Positions 34,091 to 45,700 of a DNA stretch of 64,000 nucleotides are shown piece after piece. The notes below the pieces were generated by a model. It was not told the DNA's origin. It worked only from the letters and a program-made list of their open reading frames with translations, and made no database searches. The DNA lies in the NCBI RefSeq assembly GCF_002575655.3, contig NC_053036.3, positions 194,588,788 through 194,652,787 on the forward strand, read 5' to 3'. The first letter of the stretch is position 1, and each line of letters opens with the position of its first letter. The DNA is from Aegilops tauschii subsp. strangulata (lineage: Eukaryota > Streptophyta > Magnoliopsida > Poales > Poaceae). The position numbers and the translations under genes were made by a program.

Positions 34091-34735
34091 TGTCGTGGAA
34101 TTGTCACGGCAGATGTCCTAGTGTGAGGACTTAGTCGTGAGGCCAACGCATCTATCTGGTAGCTTGAGAGGGGTTGATCGGGATTAGAGACGCGAGGCGG
34201 ATCAACAAACAAGACAAGGATTTAGACAGCTTCGGGCCCCGGGAAACATCATCCGGTAATAGCCCTACATGCTGTTTGTGGCTAGGTCTCATTATACTCA
34301 TGAGGGAGTCGCCGCATAAGCCGGCTCCCCTTTAGTTGTGTCTAGCCTTAGCGATTGTTTTCTCTCCCTCTTGGGGTGCCCTGCCCCTCCTTATATATGT
34401 TGAAGGGGCGGGTTACATGACTAGTCCTAGTAGGATTAGGATTACTCTATTACAAGTGGAGTCCTAGTCTTGCTTCCTTTGTAAGGGAATACTCCTTACG
34501 CCTTTCCTCATAAACCGGCCCACCATAACATGAGCCGGCCTTCTGGGCCTTGGGCCTAATCCTCTATCTGACCCGCCGTCGGGGCCATCAGTGAGTCGCC
34601 AGGCTCGTAAGTCGTCAGACCAGTGAGCCGCCAGACTCGTGACTCGTCAATCCTTCGGCGGGTTACCAGTAAAACGCCAAGTCCCAACCGGGTCATACAT
34701 CCGGCCGAGTCATACCGCGGGGTATATCTCCGACA
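34091..34735 (-). repeat. 3' LTR of the non-coding element
   Basis: Begins TGTCGTGGAATTGTCACGG and ends TCTCCGACA. On the plus strand a TATATATG block lies at about 34393. The adjacent internal sequence, read on the minus strand, ends CTAGGGGCTAA, a short purine-rich tract. Confidence 0.92.
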
Positions 34736-35488
34736 TTAGCCCCTAGTATAGCTTGGATTTATCCATGGTAAACTTATCCTGCAAAACAGGACCAACTTTG
34801 ATAGATTATACACCGGGTTGAAGGCTCTTCTGAGCCGGTACTTGATCATCACTAAGTCCTTGTCATTTCCTTGTTGATATATACATGTCCATGATCTCAT
34901 AGAAAATCTTCTTTAACAGATATGTTTCAACTTTTTCAATACAAAAAATCCAGATACTTCTTTTGAAAAATCCGGGTCAACAGGCCAGCTTCAGAATCAA
35001 TTTGCTGACATTGGTCTTCTTGTAGAGAAATATTGTAAGAAATAATCCACTTGAGTCGGCTTCCAAAACGCCGGCTTAATAAAAATATGAAATATTCATC
35101 TGATTTTCAACCGGCTTAAATATGTAGAACTTGCCGGTTTATCATTACCAAAATTGCCGGGTTATAAAACAGACGATGCCGGGTCATAATTGTTGCTGAC
35201 ATCGGGTCATGTAATTGATCTTCCTGATTTGCTCAAAACTGAGAATTGAAGATGTTCCTCCTTTATATGCATAATGCCTGTAGCCCCCAAGTGTTAAGAG
35301 GAGAATATAGTGATAGCTTAAGACTTGCTTCAATATAAGTGTTGCAACCTTGAAGAAATCCGGGTTGTTCATTTCAGTCACCAGTCAAAACTGAATATGC
35401 CATATATGTAGCCCCCAAGTGCCGAGTTGCCATGCTTGCAGCAACCTGGGACTTGTAATTGCCTGATGCCCATAAAAGCTTCAACCAG

Positions 35489-35629
35489 TGTAGCCCCCCA
35501 AGGGCCGGGTCATTATGCAATATTGAGCAGGGACTTTATAAATATGATCATGTAAATTTAAACAACAATGTGTAGCCCCCAAGGGCCGGGTCATTATGCA
35601 ATAATGAGCAGGGACTTTATAAATACTTT
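35489..35629. repeat. 82-bp tandem repeat
   Basis: Two copies of a block TAGCCCCC(C)AAGGGCCGGG ... GAGCAGGGACTTTATAAAT, starting about 35491 and 35573, differing at a few sites. Related single words recur at 35283, 35409, 35756 and 42892. Confidence 0.85.
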
Positions 35630-35654
35630 TTTGAAAAGAACAGCATATGATGTA

Positions 35655-35728
35655 ACCCCCATCATGGGGCTTGAACCCACGTCCACAAGGTTAAGATCTT
35701 TGTGCTTTACCAACTGCACTGTGGACCC
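35655..35728 (-). pseudogene. tRNA-Lys(CTT)-like sequence in the retrotransposon
   Basis: The minus strand from 35728 has an A-box-like CAGTTGGTAAAGCAC, an anticodon loop ATCTTAA (anticodon CTT, Lys) with a CCTTG 3' stem strand, and a B box GGGTTCAAGCCC, all in tRNA order over about 73 bases. The acceptor strands (GGGTCCA against GATGGGG) do not pair and the anticodon stem has a mismatch, so it is unlikely to be a working tRNA. It probably derives from tRNA-Lys, whose 3' end also appears to prime this element. Confidence 0.7.
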
Positions 35729-35947
35729 TTCAATATAATGGATTAAGACTTGTGTACCCAAGGGCCGGCTCATTATGATGTGATGAGTCGGGCACTACTA
35801 GAAAAAAGGCTGTTAGTGGCGCACCTATTTTGGCTATTAATGGCGCATTATAAGTGCGCCACTATTATCACGCCACTACTAATAAATAGTAATGGCGCAC
35901 GCCTAGTGCGCCACTGTTAATCTACATAACAGTGGCACACCACCTGG

Positions 35948-37599
35948 CACTACTAGGAAAAGGCCTGTTAGTGGCGCACCTATTTTTGCCATTAATGGCG
36001 CACTATAGGTGCGCCACTATCACCATGCCACTAGTAACAAGTACTAATGGCGCACCTCTGGTGCGCCATTAGTATTGCAGGTAACAGTGGCGCACCTTAT
36101 AGTGCGCCATTACTATTGCTACAGGTGCGCCACTGGTAACTTTTTTTTGATTTTTTTCTTCTGAATTTTGAAGGCGGGAAAATAGTAGTGGCGCACCGTC
36201 TAACCCCCACCGTGCGCCATTGCTATTTTTGAATTTTGAATTTGGATCTGGACCGCGATTTTTTTGCCCTTTTTTGCTCGTTTTTTTTCTCGTTTTTTTG
36301 CACGATATTTTTCAAATTTTGTTCTCGTTTTTGGATCTTGTATGTTCTTTTGCCGGAGAGGAGTTCGCCGGAGAGGAGGGCCGAGGAGAGACAGTGAGGA
36401 GGAGAGGAGGGAGGAGGAGGAGGTCACCGGAGAGGAGCTCACCTACATCGTCGGAGAGGAGGAGGAGGAGGTCACCGGAGAGGAGGGAGGAGGAGATCAC
36501 CGGAGAGGAGGGAGGAGGATATCACCGGAGAGGAGGGAGGAGGAGCTCACCAGAGAGGAGGGAGGAGAAACCATGAGGGGAGGGGAGGAGAGGAGGGAGG
36601 AGGAGGTCGCTGGAGAGGAGGAGGAGGAGGAGGTCGCTGGAGAGGAGGAGGGGAGTATGGTGGAGGAGAGGAGGGGAGATGGAGTGGAGGAGAGGAGGAG
36701 ATGGAATGGAGGAGAAAAATGAAGAGGTAAGGAGGAGAGGACCCCGCCCAGCCATATATACGGCATAGTAATGGTGCACCGTGGGCAGGTGCGCCATTAC
36801 TAACTTTTTTATATTTTTTGATTTATTTTGAATTTTGAAGGCGGGAAGATAGTAATGACGCACCTTGGGCAGGTGCGCCATTACTAACTTTTTTTGATAT
36901 AGTTTGAATTTTGAAGACGGGAAGATAGTAACGGCGCACCATGGGCAGGTGCGCCATTACTGAGTTTGATTTTTTTGAATTTTTTTGCCTCTCCAGATCT
37001 TGAAAGCCCCGTAACTTTTTTTTGTTAGGTTTTTGAGGATTCTAAAAATATTCAACGGGGTTTCCTCGTTGAATTCGGATATAACTTTTTGAGTAGATGA
37101 TTTTTCATATAAAAAACTTTTTCATCGGAGTTCGTATGCAAAAGTTATGCCCATTTTACAAATTCTTGAGAGATTTTGCAAAAAAGACGAAAATTAATGT
37201 TTGTCAATTTTGCTAACAACTAGACCACATATCACATGAGAATCTTATTTTCTTTTTTTTTGACATTTCTATCATTTTCTTTTATTTTTTTTGAAACTGA
37301 AAAGGCGGTCCAGGGGGGTGCATTTGGTGAATTTTTCGGCCACCTCAGAAAGTTAGTAATGGTGCACCACCTAAGAATGCGCCATGGCGCACCTGATGTG
37401 TGGTGCGCCACTACTAACATGTTTTTTATTTATTTTTCTAAAACTAGTAATGGCGCACCACACACCAGGTGCGCCATTAGTAATGTGGCCAATAATGGCG
37501 TACCTGTATCTGGTGTGCCACTGCTATATAGCAGTGGCGCACCACATACATGGTGCGCCATTAATGTCCATATTAGCTATAGCTGTTTTCCTAGTAGTG
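35948..37599. mobile_element. Non-autonomous CACTA nested in the first
   Basis: 1652 bp, ends CACTACTAGGAAAAGGCC and, from the right, CACTACTAGGAAAACAGC. Target duplication TGG (35945-35947, 37600-37602). It shares the GGCGCACC subterminal words with its host, so it is a deletion derivative of the same or a sister family. No transposase; the centre holds a GA-rich minisatellite. Confidence 0.93.
36345..36745. repeat. GAGGAG-rich minisatellite
   Basis: Tandem variants of GGAGAGGAGGGAGGAGGAG with interspersed TCACCGG. ORFs in either direction encode only Glu/Arg/Gly or Ser/Leu/Pro low-complexity strings and are not genes. Confidence 0.9.
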
Positions 37600-38037
37600 T
37601 GGTGCGCCATTACTATCCCAGACACTAATGGCGCAGCTAAAGTGCACCATTACTAGGCCAAGAAGTGCGCCACTGCTGTTACTCCAAGGGGCCATGTGTA
37701 CCTTGTGCTCTGGGTTACTAATGGCGCACTTTTAGATAATGCGTCACTGGTGTTTTTATTTCTATGCGCCACTAAAGTGCAATATGGTGCGCCACTACTA
37801 TGAATATTAGGATTTTTTTTGCTTTTCTGATATTTGCACAGGTTACAAAATACATTACAACACATAATATAAACAGCACAACATATAAACAACAGATTTA
37901 TCGAATACAATGGAAGATTAGTCTCCGAATACAATTCATCATATTAGTCTCTGAATTCAAAATACCGAACAAAATTAAAACATTACAAGTCTCGAGACCG
38001 CGAGTAGCGAGTTTGTCTTCACATTACAAGTCTATAT

Positions 38038-38289
38038 CTAAACTACCATCACATAGAAGAGGGTTGCGGTCACGATGAGCATCATCGCGATGAAACTGAT
38101 CTTCATCCGGTTCCTCCACCGCTCCCTCCTCTCTCCCGCTAGATAGCGCGCGTATCTAGCTTCCGCCTCCGCCCTAGTGGTGTAGCCTTTGTAACTGTTA
38201 CCGCTAAAACGGTGAACCTGTCTCCGACACTCCTCCCAGTCGTCGTAGACTCCGGGAACCTCACCCTTGTACACGACATACGACGGCAT
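38038..38289 (-). CDS. Small protein: RNase H1 hybrid-binding domain plus membrane tail
   Basis: 83 aa from an ATG at 38289 to a TAG at 38038. Residues about 4-52 match the RNase H1 N-terminal hybrid-binding fold (the caulimovirus viroplasmin-type domain): YVVYKGEVPGVYDDW, then VHRFSGNSYKGYTTRAEAEA. In RNase H1 this module binds RNA:DNA hybrid or dsRNA. No RNase H catalytic domain follows. Instead there is a basic stretch RRERWRNRMK and a hydrophobic helix (about 64-82) ending at the C-terminus, as in a tail-anchored protein. It lies downstream of the second CACTA ORF, same strand. Function in the element is unknown; the open frame without defects, unlike its neighbours, suggests recent constraint or chance. 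Confidence 0.75.
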   Translation of the reverse strand: MPSYVVYKGEVPGVYDDWEECRRQVHRFSGNSYKGYTTRAEAEARYARYLAGERRERWRNRMKISFIAMMLIVTATLFYVMVV

Positions 38290-38539
38290 CTCTATGCACT
38301 AGACAAATAAAACGTTAGTAGCAATTCACAGATAATATATAAGCAATATATAAGTATGCAACAAAAGGATCGGAAGAGAAAAGCAACACATTAATAGCAC
38401 GATTCATGGTCCTACTAATAAATACCATCAATTACATATAAGTTGAACGACTGTCCAAACTAAAGAGACATACAAGTTCATTAAAGTTTAATTACAACAT
38501 GAGCTAATCGATATTTCAGAACTACATAGCATCAATACT
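38290..38539. other. Spacer between CACTA ORFs
   Basis: AT-rich, no coding seen. Probably the 3' UTR of the upstream ORF and the leader of the small ORF. Confidence 0.5.
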
Positions 38540-40451
38540 TTCGACTCGACTCAGGGACCGGAGTGTGGATGAAGCCGCCGTCTTTCGTGATGGTCATGAA
38601 TGTGCGGTCGTTGTCAGCCTACATTTGTAGCGTTGTTTCTATTTCACTGTTGGACGGTTGATATTTGAGGTAGAACTGCCCCGAGGTATGAAGGACATCT
38701 TGATAGATTATTTCCGCAAACTCCGACTGGATGCGAAAGAATTCTTGTCTGATGCCTCGTCCTGGATTGCCGACAAGCATGCGATCCATTCTTTGAGATT
38801 ATTTGGTGGCATAAGGTGATTATGGTCCCGTACGATCGCCCGCATGTGATGGAGGGCGTAGTAGGCATCCTTCTGACTGCCAGGCGGCTGCTTGACGCAG
38901 GGGAACGTCGTTACGTGGGTGAACACGTGCTTGCCGTACCTACAAATTGGCCTCCTGAAGGTACCTCTAGATTTGGCGTAGCCGGGGAGAGCATCATCAA
39001 GAACTTTCTTGATATTTATGTAGTCTTTCTTCGACTGACGGCCCGAGTCGAAATACGTGGCCATGGAATATTTCGGGCTTAAGAGAATGAGTGTGCAATG
39101 TGTGTCACTGCAGAAAACACGGAATGTTAGAAAAAAAGAACGATCGAAATCTAAGAAATCATATGTTACGGGGTGGTGAGGGGATGACTTACTCGGAAAA
39201 GTAAGGCACGAGGAAGTTATCCTTATCTGGGTTCGCCAGAATGACGCCTTCGAGGTATGAACTCGCGACTTGCCGGTCCCCAGCGCTGCCCAAGATCTTG
39301 GCACGCATGTAGAAGGGGTCGACTATCACGATGTCCGGGGTCTTGTCTCTAATGATCCGCATCTCCATACTAAGCGAAAATAGCCGAATGAAGGTGTAGT
39401 GCAGCGGATGAAGGTTAAACATAGCGAAGATGTCATCAAACCGCAGGACGATCATACGCCCGATGGTGCTATCGACAAAGCCCTTGCCCTCTGGCACCTT
39501 GGCCACGAAAACCTGGTATGCCACATCATTCTCGGAGAGACGCCGCTTCTCCATAAAAAGAACACTGTCATGCAGACTCCGCATAGCACCGGTTGCAACA
39601 TTGAGCATATTAGTCGGTAGCATCGGCCTACCCGCCACATGCACCCTCCTCGAGATATCCTTAGGTATTGGTGGCCCGTCCTGAGCACGGATCGTACTCG
39701 GTGCCGGCTGGCTCACACCCTTGTTATTTTTTATTTTCTGTCCCTTCTGCTTCTTCTTCTGTAATGGGATCGAGTTCTGCTCAGAGACCACCTTCTTGAG
39801 TGTGTTGGGGCTGATAATATTACGCACCTCGGCTATTTGAGTCTCGGTGAAGGCGGCACCTGGAGGCGTCTCCTGAGAACTGAACGCCAGACGACGCCTG
39901 TTGCAATTGGGTTTCTCCGCGGTACCAGCTAGATCGTGATCGTCCTTTGCAGGGTTGGGTTCTTGAGAAGGAGGCCCCAAGAATTCGTCATCATACCCAT
40001 GTTCGTTCATGTACTTATCGACGTTGGAAAATGTACCGTCGTCTTCGTCCGGATCCTGTGCCATATGCATGTCCGGATCAGCTGACGGCGGTAGCGTTGC
40101 GGCGGTCTTGCCATGGCTTGGCGTCGGCACGACTGGCGGTGTTGTCTATGGGGTGGTGTCCCCCGCCCCCAAACGAATCTGGCTCTTCGGCCAAAGCATG
40201 GACCAGTTTAAGCAGGCGCTGAGGGTCATCACATCATCTTCGTCGGCCCCAGGGGGTCGTTACGGAGGTAACAAGTCGTTGCAGCCCCGCAGCACCCGAA
40301 CCAATTGAACCCTATACACGGTGGGTGGCATCGGATTACCGTGGAACACGCGGTTGCCTGGTTCAACGATTTTGTCCTTGGCGACATCGATCAACTCGCC
40401 GTCCACAAAGTGCAGGAGAGTGCATGGAACGTTGGCGGCGCCCTGAGTCAT
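38540..40451 (-). pseudogene. CACTA second ORF with Ulp1-like domain, degenerate
   Basis: Minus strand. An N-terminal part near 40451-40260 includes VPCTLLHFVDGELIDVAKDK. It is followed by an acidic then basic disordered region (40130-39700) and a conserved block around IGRMIVLRFDDIFAMFNL. A GT-AG intron (39192-39108) joins to THCTLILLSPKYSMATYFDS, the His and Asp region of Ulp1/SENP-type cysteine proteases. At the place where the catalytic Cys is expected (QPPGS-xCGYYV in relatives) it reads QPPGSQKDAYYALHHM, so no nucleophile. A frame change near 38790 shifts the C-terminal helical part (IRQEFFRIQSEFAEIIYQDV), which meets a stop near 38620. Plant CACTA and MULE elements often carry such Ulp1-like ORFs. 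Confidence 0.8.
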
Positions 40452-40454
40452 TGT

Positions 40455-42085
40455 CGCGAAGCCACCTTCGATGTCCCATGAACACGGTTTTCGAAGACCC
40501 GGGATCTCTATCTAGCTGGCGATACGTTGAGTCATCCATGCACCTGACGCATGCACAAAAACCGTGGACCACCTGCCCCGTGACATATCCGTAACCGAGA
40601 TAGTCGTGCACCGCCGTGAGCAGTGCGGCTCTCATAGGGAAATATTCTTTCGCTGAGGCCTCCCACGTATTGGCTGGCGTTTTCCATAGCGTGTGTAGCT
40701 CCTCTTTCAGCAGCCCCAGATACAGATTGATGTCGTTCCCTGGTTGTTTCGGCCCTTCAATTAGCATACTCATGTGAATGTACTTCCTCTTCATGCATAT
40801 CCAGGGGGAAGGTTGTACATCCACACAAACACAGGCCAGGTGCTATGTGTGCTTCTCTGGCTGCCAAACGGATTGACTCCATCGGTGCTCGCGCCCAGCA
40901 TGATGTTCCTTGGACCGTCCCCAAATTCTGGGTGTTCGAAGTTCAACACTTGCCACTGGCTCGCATCCTTAGGGTGACTCAGCATCTTCTCTTTTTTATT
41001 TATCTCCGGATCATTTCTGTCATCTTCTCGCTTCTTCTCCTCTCTATCTGCGTGCCAATGCAGGAGCTTTGCTTGCTTAGGGTCCGCGAAATACCGCTGC
41101 AGACGAGGAGTGATCGGAAAGTACCACACCACTTTTCGAGGAGCTTTCTTCCTCTTCTTGTATCGAGTGACGTCGCACACCGGACATATGGTAGACTCCG
41201 CGTGCTCGTCCCGATAAATGATGCAATCGTTCATGCACACATGGTATTTCACGTGCGGTAAATCCAGAGGACACACGATTTTCTTCGCCTCCTCGAAACT
41301 GGTCGGGCACTTGTTCCCCTTGGGAAGATGTTCGTGCCAGAATGACATGTTCTCGTCGAAGCATGCGTTAGTCATTTTGTGTTTTACCTTCATCTCCAGA
41401 GCCATGAGCGTTACTTTCAGGCGGGTATCCTCGGGCCTGCATCCTTCATACAATGGAGTAACCGCATCTATCTCGAGTTGATCCAGCTTGGCTTTCTCTC
41501 GGGCGGCAGCTCTTGCGTTACCCATCTTCTTGAGAAGCAGCTCTTGAATATGAGGGTCCTGCACCCAGCCCATCGATGGTCCATCATCGTCTGCTCCGGC
41601 ATCTTCATCTTCATGATCATGCCCTTCATCTTGATCTTGCTCATCATCATGTCCGGCATCTTCTACATGATGACTGTGTCCTGCATCTACTTCGTGATCA
41701 TGTCCTAGAGATTCTTCGTCTACTCGCCCACCCTCGCCGCTATTATCTTGCTGCCCTTCCTTATTTCTTGCCCGGCCCCATGGACGACTTCATAATCATC
41801 TTCATCACCTTGCCACCGATAGCCATCCATGAAACCACGCAGGAGCAGGTGGTCCCGCACCTGTCTGGAATCCGGGTCCATAAGGCTCTTCAGCTTGCAT
41901 CTTCGACACGGACATCTTATCTCCGTCTCGTTCTTTTGAAGCATCTCGGCCTTCGCGGAGCTCAAAAACCTATTCACGATGCCTTCGGTCATCGTGCGGA
42001 CCATGGTCGTCTGCGGGGTAGAGCAAAACGATATTTTAGAACCAAAAAAAATTTTTGGCATGACTTTGCCTAAAAATAGGACCAA
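40455..42085 (-). pseudogene. CACTA TNP2-type transposase, truncated and frameshifted
   Basis: Minus strand. 42085-41720 holds the N-terminal transposase-associated domain (FLSSAKAEMLQKNE, then CPCRRCKLKSL, then VRDHLLLRGFMDGY). An Asp/His-rich linker (41720-41580) leads to the TNP2 body at 41573-40791 with LPKGNKCPTSFEEAKKI, KYHVCMNDCIIYRDEH, CPVCDVTRYKKRKKAP and LGASTDGVNPFGSQ. A frame change near 40800 leads to 40824-40455 with GPKQPGNDINLYLGLL and YGYVTGQVVHGFCACVRC. After that the TNP2 C-terminal half is missing and the second ORF starts abruptly, so an internal deletion fused the two. Non-functional. Confidence 0.92.
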
Positions 42086-42775
42086 AAAGAATGCATAGTG
42101 CCAAATTCTCCCCGAAACGGAAATGAATCAACATTCCGGCAAAATATTGGCAACTATCGCATTTCAAATACCGGTACCTGCAAACACAAACATATGCAAC
42201 ACCACAAACATACGTAGATCTAGGCCATAAAAAGTGTGTATGTTGGAGGGAGAAAAAAGTAGATATAGAACATAAAGAAAACTTTCCCCTTACTTACCTA
42301 TCAAAAAAAGGAAATTTAACCACTTAATTTGGGTGAATCTATGGTGCAAATGAGGTGAGGAGGAGGAGGCAGCCGAGACCAAGCTTGGTAGAGATGGAGA
42401 GAATGAAGTGGGGAAATTGAGTGTGGTAGGTGGCTGTCAAAAATATCTAGCTGCTCTCAGGTTACCAATGGTGCACCACCTAGGAATGCGCCATTGGTAA
42501 CCAGGGTTACTAATGGCACACCTGGTGTGTGGTGCGCCATTACTAGTTAACTAGTAATGGCGCACTTTCCCCTGGTGCGCCACTTCTAAGTCTGGGAAGG
42601 GTGTGGGGCCAGGACAAAACTAGTAATGGCGCACCACGCACCAGGTGCGCCATTAGTAATATGGCCATTAATGGCGCACCTATATCTGGTGCGCCACTGC
42701 TATATAGCAGTGCCGCACCACATACATGGTGCGCCATTAATGTCCATATTAGCTATAGTCGTTTTTCTAGTAGTG
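42086..42775. repeat. CACTA 5' leader and subterminal repeats
   Basis: Leader of the transposase gene followed by clustered GGTGCGCCATTA / TAATGGCGCACC words (about 42465-42745) and the terminal inverted repeat. Confidence 0.85.
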
Positions 42776-42778
42776 GGG

Positions 42779-45700
42779 TCTTCAATAAGGCCAGTAAAAA
42801 TGACTTTGCATTAGCCCCAAGTGTCATGGTGCATGCTCGCAGCGACATGAGACTTGCATATTTGATATAATCTCAACTTGAATAATGTAGCCCCAAAGTG
42901 CCGGGTCGTAAGCCTGCAGCGACTCGGGACTATTCCTTCCATTGTAGAATAAATTATATCCATTGATAAAATAATATCCATTGCGCTGAAGCGACTTTGA
43001 AAACCTCAATCATAATATTGGTTACTGATAACCATAATAAAAATCCAGTTGTTTCTATTAAATATTTGAATAATATAACCCGATTTGAAAACCGGTTCCT
43101 GTGGTGTATATTTAGACTGCCGGCTTATCAGCTCCACGCAGCTAGAGTTTTTAGAGCGATGACTCTAAAACATAAGATTATTATCCTCTGGCGACTTAGA
43201 GTCTGCCATCTTGGCGGGTTGTAGAAACCCAAAAGATGCTTCAAATATGAGCCATAAGTAGGGTAGCTTGGCCCGACATGTAAAAACCAGATAGCAAAAA
43301 AGAAATCGTATAAAGAAAAGAAAGCAAAAAATTCGAGGCTATTGAAGGCCGCCAAGCCAAAGTGTCTGCTTCGATGAAACTAGCCTGAGCCACTTGAAGG
43401 TACGTGCTTTCCGTGAGCCTGACTCACAGTACCCAATCGACATTTGAACCCAGATAAAGTCAGGTCTTGCTTTATAGACTTATCAGGAGTACGCAGGGTC
43501 AGAGTAACAACATACATCACGGGCCGATTTATCCAAGTTTCAAGGAAGGCGGCTTATGAAGCCTGGATCTATCCTGATTATCTGTAAGCCGTGCTCTCGC
43601 ATGACAAGCCGCTGTTTGAACCTTAACAAGCTCAGATCTTGGTCGAATACGCCGTAAAGATTGATCGTTAAGAGTTCGACGGGTCAATCGGGATTACCCG
43701 ATGGAGTTGAAGCAGCTGGTTACAGGTAGGATGACCCGGAAAGGTTATGTTCTCTTTGGTCGAATACGCCTATGTTTGAACAAACCTGGTCAAAAGGGTA
43801 GTAACGCTATGTTCTCTTTGGTCAAACACGCCTATGTTTGAACAGGAAGCCCCCAAGTGACATACTGACTAGTGTGGCGTTGAGCCGATCAAAAGGGATA
43901 TTCACAGCTATGCTCGATGAGTAGGAAGCCCTCAAGTGACCAAGATAAGCTCATAAGGCAAGATACCCATGTTTGAACCATGCATCATAGCACCAAGTTC
44001 TTTTTGGCAACCTTTAATTTTTCCTAAGAACTCGAACTTTGCGAGAGATAAATTCTTCTTGAACCAGATTTTTAAACCGGATATTGAGAGCTTCAGTGCT
44101 TTGCGGGAGACAGATTTCCCTTGAGCCAGATTTTGAACCGGAATCCTTCTTATTAAGTCGGAAATTTTTTGACAGCCTTTAAATTTTCACAAATATGGTA
44201 GTAGCCTCCGGGACCGGGTTATCTTTCCCTCCAATGACCCGGAGTTCTTAAATTCACTGAAATCGGCCAATTCTGCCGAGTCATATCATTGTAGCCCCCG
44301 AGTCTTAAGACGACTCGAGGAGTTGTCTTGAGATTCTCCATATTTGATCGTGATATAAAGCGGTATAATTCATTCAACAGCTCAGTGATATAATAGTCCC
44401 TTTTGCAGTAGATAACTGGTCCTGCATTAGAGAATTTGCAAGCCAGCGTAATTGCTCTTTTAATAGAAAGCAATATGTAATATAAAAATATACTGGGTGG
44501 ATTTCACCTGATATGTGAGGCTAGAAATTATCCACCTTGGAGTTGATGATCACCACGGTGAAGTTGAAATCAATCACGGGTGAGCCGGCCGTGGCGTTGT
44601 AAGCCAGCGCAGACGGGCGAGTCAATCGTAGGTGCGGTAAACTGCGCGGACGGGCGAGTCAACCACGTCATGTTGATGTAAATTGGGCCGTAAGAACAGC
44701 GGTTTGCACATATATTCGTCGAGCATCATGGCACGGTCAGATGCTAGCGCATGATAATGGTGGCGCAAGCTATACATCCATGACACAACCATCGCTCTTG
44801 CAATGAACAATTATCCTGCATAAACAATATTGCAGACCAAGGCAAAGATAAACTGTTCTTTAACAAAAAGCAATATGTGCTAATAAGATAAATTTAAATG
44901 GATATCACCTGATTTGTTCGGACGATGGATGATCTGTTCATCGCGACAGAGGCGGCTCAGGTAGGCCGATGACTCAACATAGTCCCGGCGGTTCAGGCTA
45001 AGATCCTCCAGGTCATTCCGGGTCATTAAACACCTGGCAACTAGACTTTTCTTTCAGCAATGACGAAGCCGTGACAACGGAAACAGCCGACTTAGAATTG
45101 GTGATGACTCAAGGCCGCGGCAACACACAGCAGAGGAAACGGCTCCACAAAGCCAGCGACTTATCGTGGGTCGACTTATCCTGACGTATGTTTTGTAGGT
45201 AGTAACTGCACAGTAATCTGACCAAAGTTTGACCAAGTGGTGGCCTTCACATCCAATAAAATAACCATCCATCCATCAAACTTTGAAACGGCCCGTGGTG
45301 TTCGGTGGCACTCCAAACGCGGCGGGGTTCGATCAGAACTCGGCGGAGACGACGTCTCCGCGGCATAAGCAGGCGGCGATTCAACGCGGGGAGGCCCAGA
45401 GGCAAACGACAAAACAGGGCGGCTTAAGCACGGCCGTAACCTCGCGATGGCGGCTCAAGGCGACACAAAGGTGCGACGGTGAATCCGAGCAGTGCGAGGG
45501 CGAGGCCGCGAAGGCAGGGAGCGTCGGTGGTTTTTAGAAACGACGGCTCGCGGACAGCCACAGCAATGGCGGCGGGTCATGGCAGGTTAAGGCAGAGGCG
45601 AAGAACGATGGTTTGGGCTCGCAGCAGAGGCGCGGCGGCTTGAAACGAGGCCAAGTGGGGGAGGCTCATTGATCTGCCCTGCTCCAGTTTGTGGTCTGTA

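Larger units (their letters stand above)
34736..35792 (-). other. 3' internal region of the non-coding element
   Basis: No protein coding. It contains repeated TAGCCCCCAAG words, an 82-bp tandem repeat (35489-35629) and the tRNA-like sequence at 35655-35728. The CACTA element begins at 35793. Confidence 0.7.
35793..42775 (-). mobile_element. CACTA element with broken TNP2 and Ulp1-like ORFs
   Basis: Ends CACTACTAGAAAAAAGG and, from the right, CACTACTAGAAAAACGAC; target duplication GGG (35790-35792, 42776-42778). Subterminal regions are filled with alternating TAATGGCGCACC and GGTGCGCCATTA words. All ORFs are on the minus strand: TNP2 (42085 to ~40455), a second ORF (40451-38540) and a small ORF (38289-38038). 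A 1652-bp relative sits in the 3' subterminal region, so its own length is about 5.3 kb. The internal deletion in TNP2 means it is defective. Confidence 0.95.

Noticed and set aside
36200..36766. Several overlapping Glu/Arg- or Ser/Leu-rich ORFs
   Set aside because: Low-complexity translation of the GAGGAG minisatellite in the nested CACTA.
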